Shown here: piece after piece, positions 4,291 to 5,829 of the stretch
Numbering within the stretch: position 1 is the first letter of the stretch
Layout: each line of letters begins with the position of its first letter
Source of the DNA: an uncultured Helicobacter sp.
GTDB lineage: Bacteria; Campylobacterota; Campylobacteria; Campylobacterales; Helicobacteraceae
Assembly: GCA_944326445.1 (NCBI GenBank)
Contig: CALVDZ010000026.1
Location: 1 to 5,829, forward strand
Length of the DNA: 5,829 nucleotides
Direction: 5' to 3'
Position numbers and translations under genes: made by a program
Notes under the pieces: generated by a model
What the model was told of the DNA's origin: nothing
The model's input: the letters and a program-made list of their open reading frames with translations, nothing else
The model's database searches: none

Positions 4291-5829
4291 ATGAAGTTTT
4301 CTTTGGCTAATAAACTTTTAGTTTGGGTGCTATCGATTTTTATCGTAGTGATTGCGGTGGTTACGGTTTATAACTACAAAAAGACTTCCCAGAATACTAT
4401 CGAGCTTTTTAGGAGCATTCAGCAAGGGGCGCTAAGTGCGTCATACACGACGATAAACATCACGATGAATATCGAAGCCCAGCAGCATTTGGACTTTTTG
4501 CGCAAGCAGCTTTTGGTATTAGAATCTCTCCCAAACCAAGCGCAGAGAGTGGCACAGCAAAGGGCAGTCCTAGCAGAGACAGCCGAGCTTATCAAATACG
4601 CGGCTACCTATGTGGTGTTTGAGGATAGTGGCAGGGCGTTGGTGGAGTATAGCGGAGAGCCAAAATCCGCTTTTAGAGGGGAGTATGAGGCTACAGAATC
4701 TGGCTTTGACTACCGCACACGCCCCTACTACACGGAGACAAAGAAAAAATACCTAGAGACTAAGCAGCTCCAAGGCGTGGTAACGCCCACCTATGTCAGC
4801 CAAAGTGGCAAGGATAAGGGCAAGATGCTCTCCACCGCCACCGCGCCTCTTGTGGGCAAAAATGGCGAGTTTTTGGGCGTGGTGTGTTTGGATATTTTTG
4901 TCGATGATTTCCAAAAGCGATTTGTGAATTTCGAGCGTCCCGAGCTCCCCAATATGTCGATTTTTATTACCGATGCGCATGGGCGGATATTCTCCCACAA
5001 AAACCCAGCGAGTATCAATCACGATAAGCCTCTCACAGCCCCAGAGCAAGCCATATCCGAGGCAGTCAAAAAAGCCCCAGAGGGCTATGTGGAGTATATA
5101 AGCACTAGGGGCGAGAAGCGACTGACTTATTACAAACAATTCCCATTTGGTTGGACGATTGTCGTGGCAGCCACGCAGAGCGATTTTACTGACGCGGTTA
5201 ATAGCAATTTGATCAACTCTCTGTGGATAGCCTTTGTCTTAGGGGTAATCGGGCTTGTGGTGCTCTATCTCATTATCAAAAAACTCATCGGCCCGGCAAA
5301 TGTGATCCAGAAGCTGCTCAATGAATTTTTTAGGTTTATCAATCACGAAGTCTCCACGCCACCAGCGTTGCGCCATAAGTTTGCGCCAGATGAGTTTGGC
5401 GCGATGGCTGGGGCGATTAGTGCCAATATCGAGCGCACACGGGTTAATCTCGAGCAAGATTCTAAGCTTGTGGATGAAGTCGTGGGTATCGTAGAGGAGT
5501 CTAAGCAGGGGCGATTTGGCAGGACAACCACGCTCGTGAGTGCCAATCCCCAAACCAACAGGCTAAAAGATTCTCTAAACGAGATGAGCAAAGCCCTCCA
5601 TGATCTCGTGGGGGATAATCTCTCAGAAGCCGCTGAAGTCTTTAAGGCCTATGAGGGCAACGACTTCACGCCAAGGATTGCCAATCCGCTAGGGCTAGAG
5701 AGGGGCGTGAATGCACTAGGGGATTCTATTAGTGCGATGCTAGCTGCCTCTGCTAACTTCGCCAAAGACTTAGCTAAGCAAAGTGAGGAGCTAAAAGATT
5801 CTATGCAAAAACTAACAGATGGTAGTCAA
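4291..5829 (+). CDS. Methyl-accepting chemotaxis protein, dCache type, partial at 3' end
   Basis: Membrane chemoreceptor; 513 codons are present and the frame is open at the window edge. A short cytoplasmic N-terminus is followed by TM1 (about residues 9-27), a periplasmic double-Cache domain (about 31-305) and TM2 (about 310-329). Then comes a HAMP-like region with the DEFGAM motif (367-372) and coiled coil resembling Campylobacter/Helicobacter Tlp receptors (NALGDSI, SANFAKDLAKQSEELKD). The conserved signalling tip that contacts CheA/CheW lies beyond the window. The membrane-distal Cache has RPYY (144-147), TPTYV (165-169) and LDI (Asp201). Compared with the amino-acid dCache motif RxWY...YxD...D, it has Tyr for Trp and Ser170 where the first Asp would be, by my alignment. 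The ligand is therefore unlikely to be an ordinary alpha-amino acid, but this is inference. Confidence 0.93.
   Translation, partial: MKFSLANKLLVWVLSIFIVVIAVVTVYNYKKTSQNTIELFRSIQQGALSASYTTINITMNIEAQQHLDFLRKQLLVLESLPNQAQRVAQQRAVLAETAELIKYAATYVVFEDSGRALVEYSGEPKSAFRGEYEATESGFDYRTRPYYTETKKKYLETKQLQGVVTPTYVSQSGKDKGKMLSTATAPLVGKNGEFLGVVCLDIFVDDFQKRFVNFERPELPNMSIFITDAHGRIFSHKNPASINHDKPLTAPEQAISEAVKKAPEGYVEYISTRGEKRLTYYKQFPFGWTIVVAATQSDFTDAVNSNLINSLWIAFVLGVIGLVVLYLIIKKLIGPANVIQKLLNEFFRFINHEVSTPPALRHKFAPDEFGAMAGAISANIERTRVNLEQDSKLVDEVVGIVEESKQGRFGRTTTLVSANPQTNRLKDSLNEMSKALHDLVGDNLSEAAEVFKAYEGNDFTPRIANPLGLERGVNALGDSISAMLAASANFAKDLAKQSEELKDSMQKLTDGSQ

Noticed and set aside
4753..5139. 128-codon minus-strand ORF
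   Set aside because: It lies wholly antisense to the Cache domain of the chemoreceptor, whose frame has clear family features; there is no SD.

Overview
The window looks like chromosomal DNA of a Campylobacterota species, most likely an enterohepatic Helicobacter. The MCP has the Campylobacter/Helicobacter Tlp-type architecture, the heptamer AGATTCT/AGAATCT is strikingly frequent, SD sequences are AAAGGAG-like, and purF is present (H. pylori lacks de novo purine synthesis). The genus call is inference from sequence character; no search was run.

Layout: bases 1-505 hold no conventional gene but are dense in signals. Two direct copies of a composite repeat (about 1-95 and 412-495) flank what reads as an undescribed type I toxin-antitoxin locus. 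A 26-residue hydrophobic peptide is encoded on the minus strand (171-251) behind a strong SD. It lies in a highly self-complementary mRNA with an extended -10 promoter around 329-337, and a perfect TATAAT on the opposite strand (207-212) sits inside the peptide ORF and would drive an antisense RNA. This resembles the AapA/IsoA systems of H. pylori in architecture, not in peptide sequence. Next, all on the plus strand, come purF (506-1909) and, 23 bases later, a YhcC/YtqA-type radical SAM gene (1933-2895), probably one operon.

Bases 2896-3262 hold two more copies of the repeat in inverted orientation, a separate AGATTCT-ended hairpin, and a likely promoter for the next gene. That gene (3263-4222) encodes a UDP-glucuronate decarboxylase (UDP-xylose synthase). 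After a 68-base gap, a dCache-type methyl-accepting chemotaxis protein starts at 4291 and runs off the window end; its signalling tip is not included.

The plus-strand genes do not form one pathway: purine synthesis, probable tRNA modification, nucleotide-sugar supply for surface glycans, and chemosensing. The most interesting part is the first 500 bases: the candidate toxin-antitoxin locus, its refoldable leader, and the flanking direct repeats, which suggest the cassette was inserted in front of purF.
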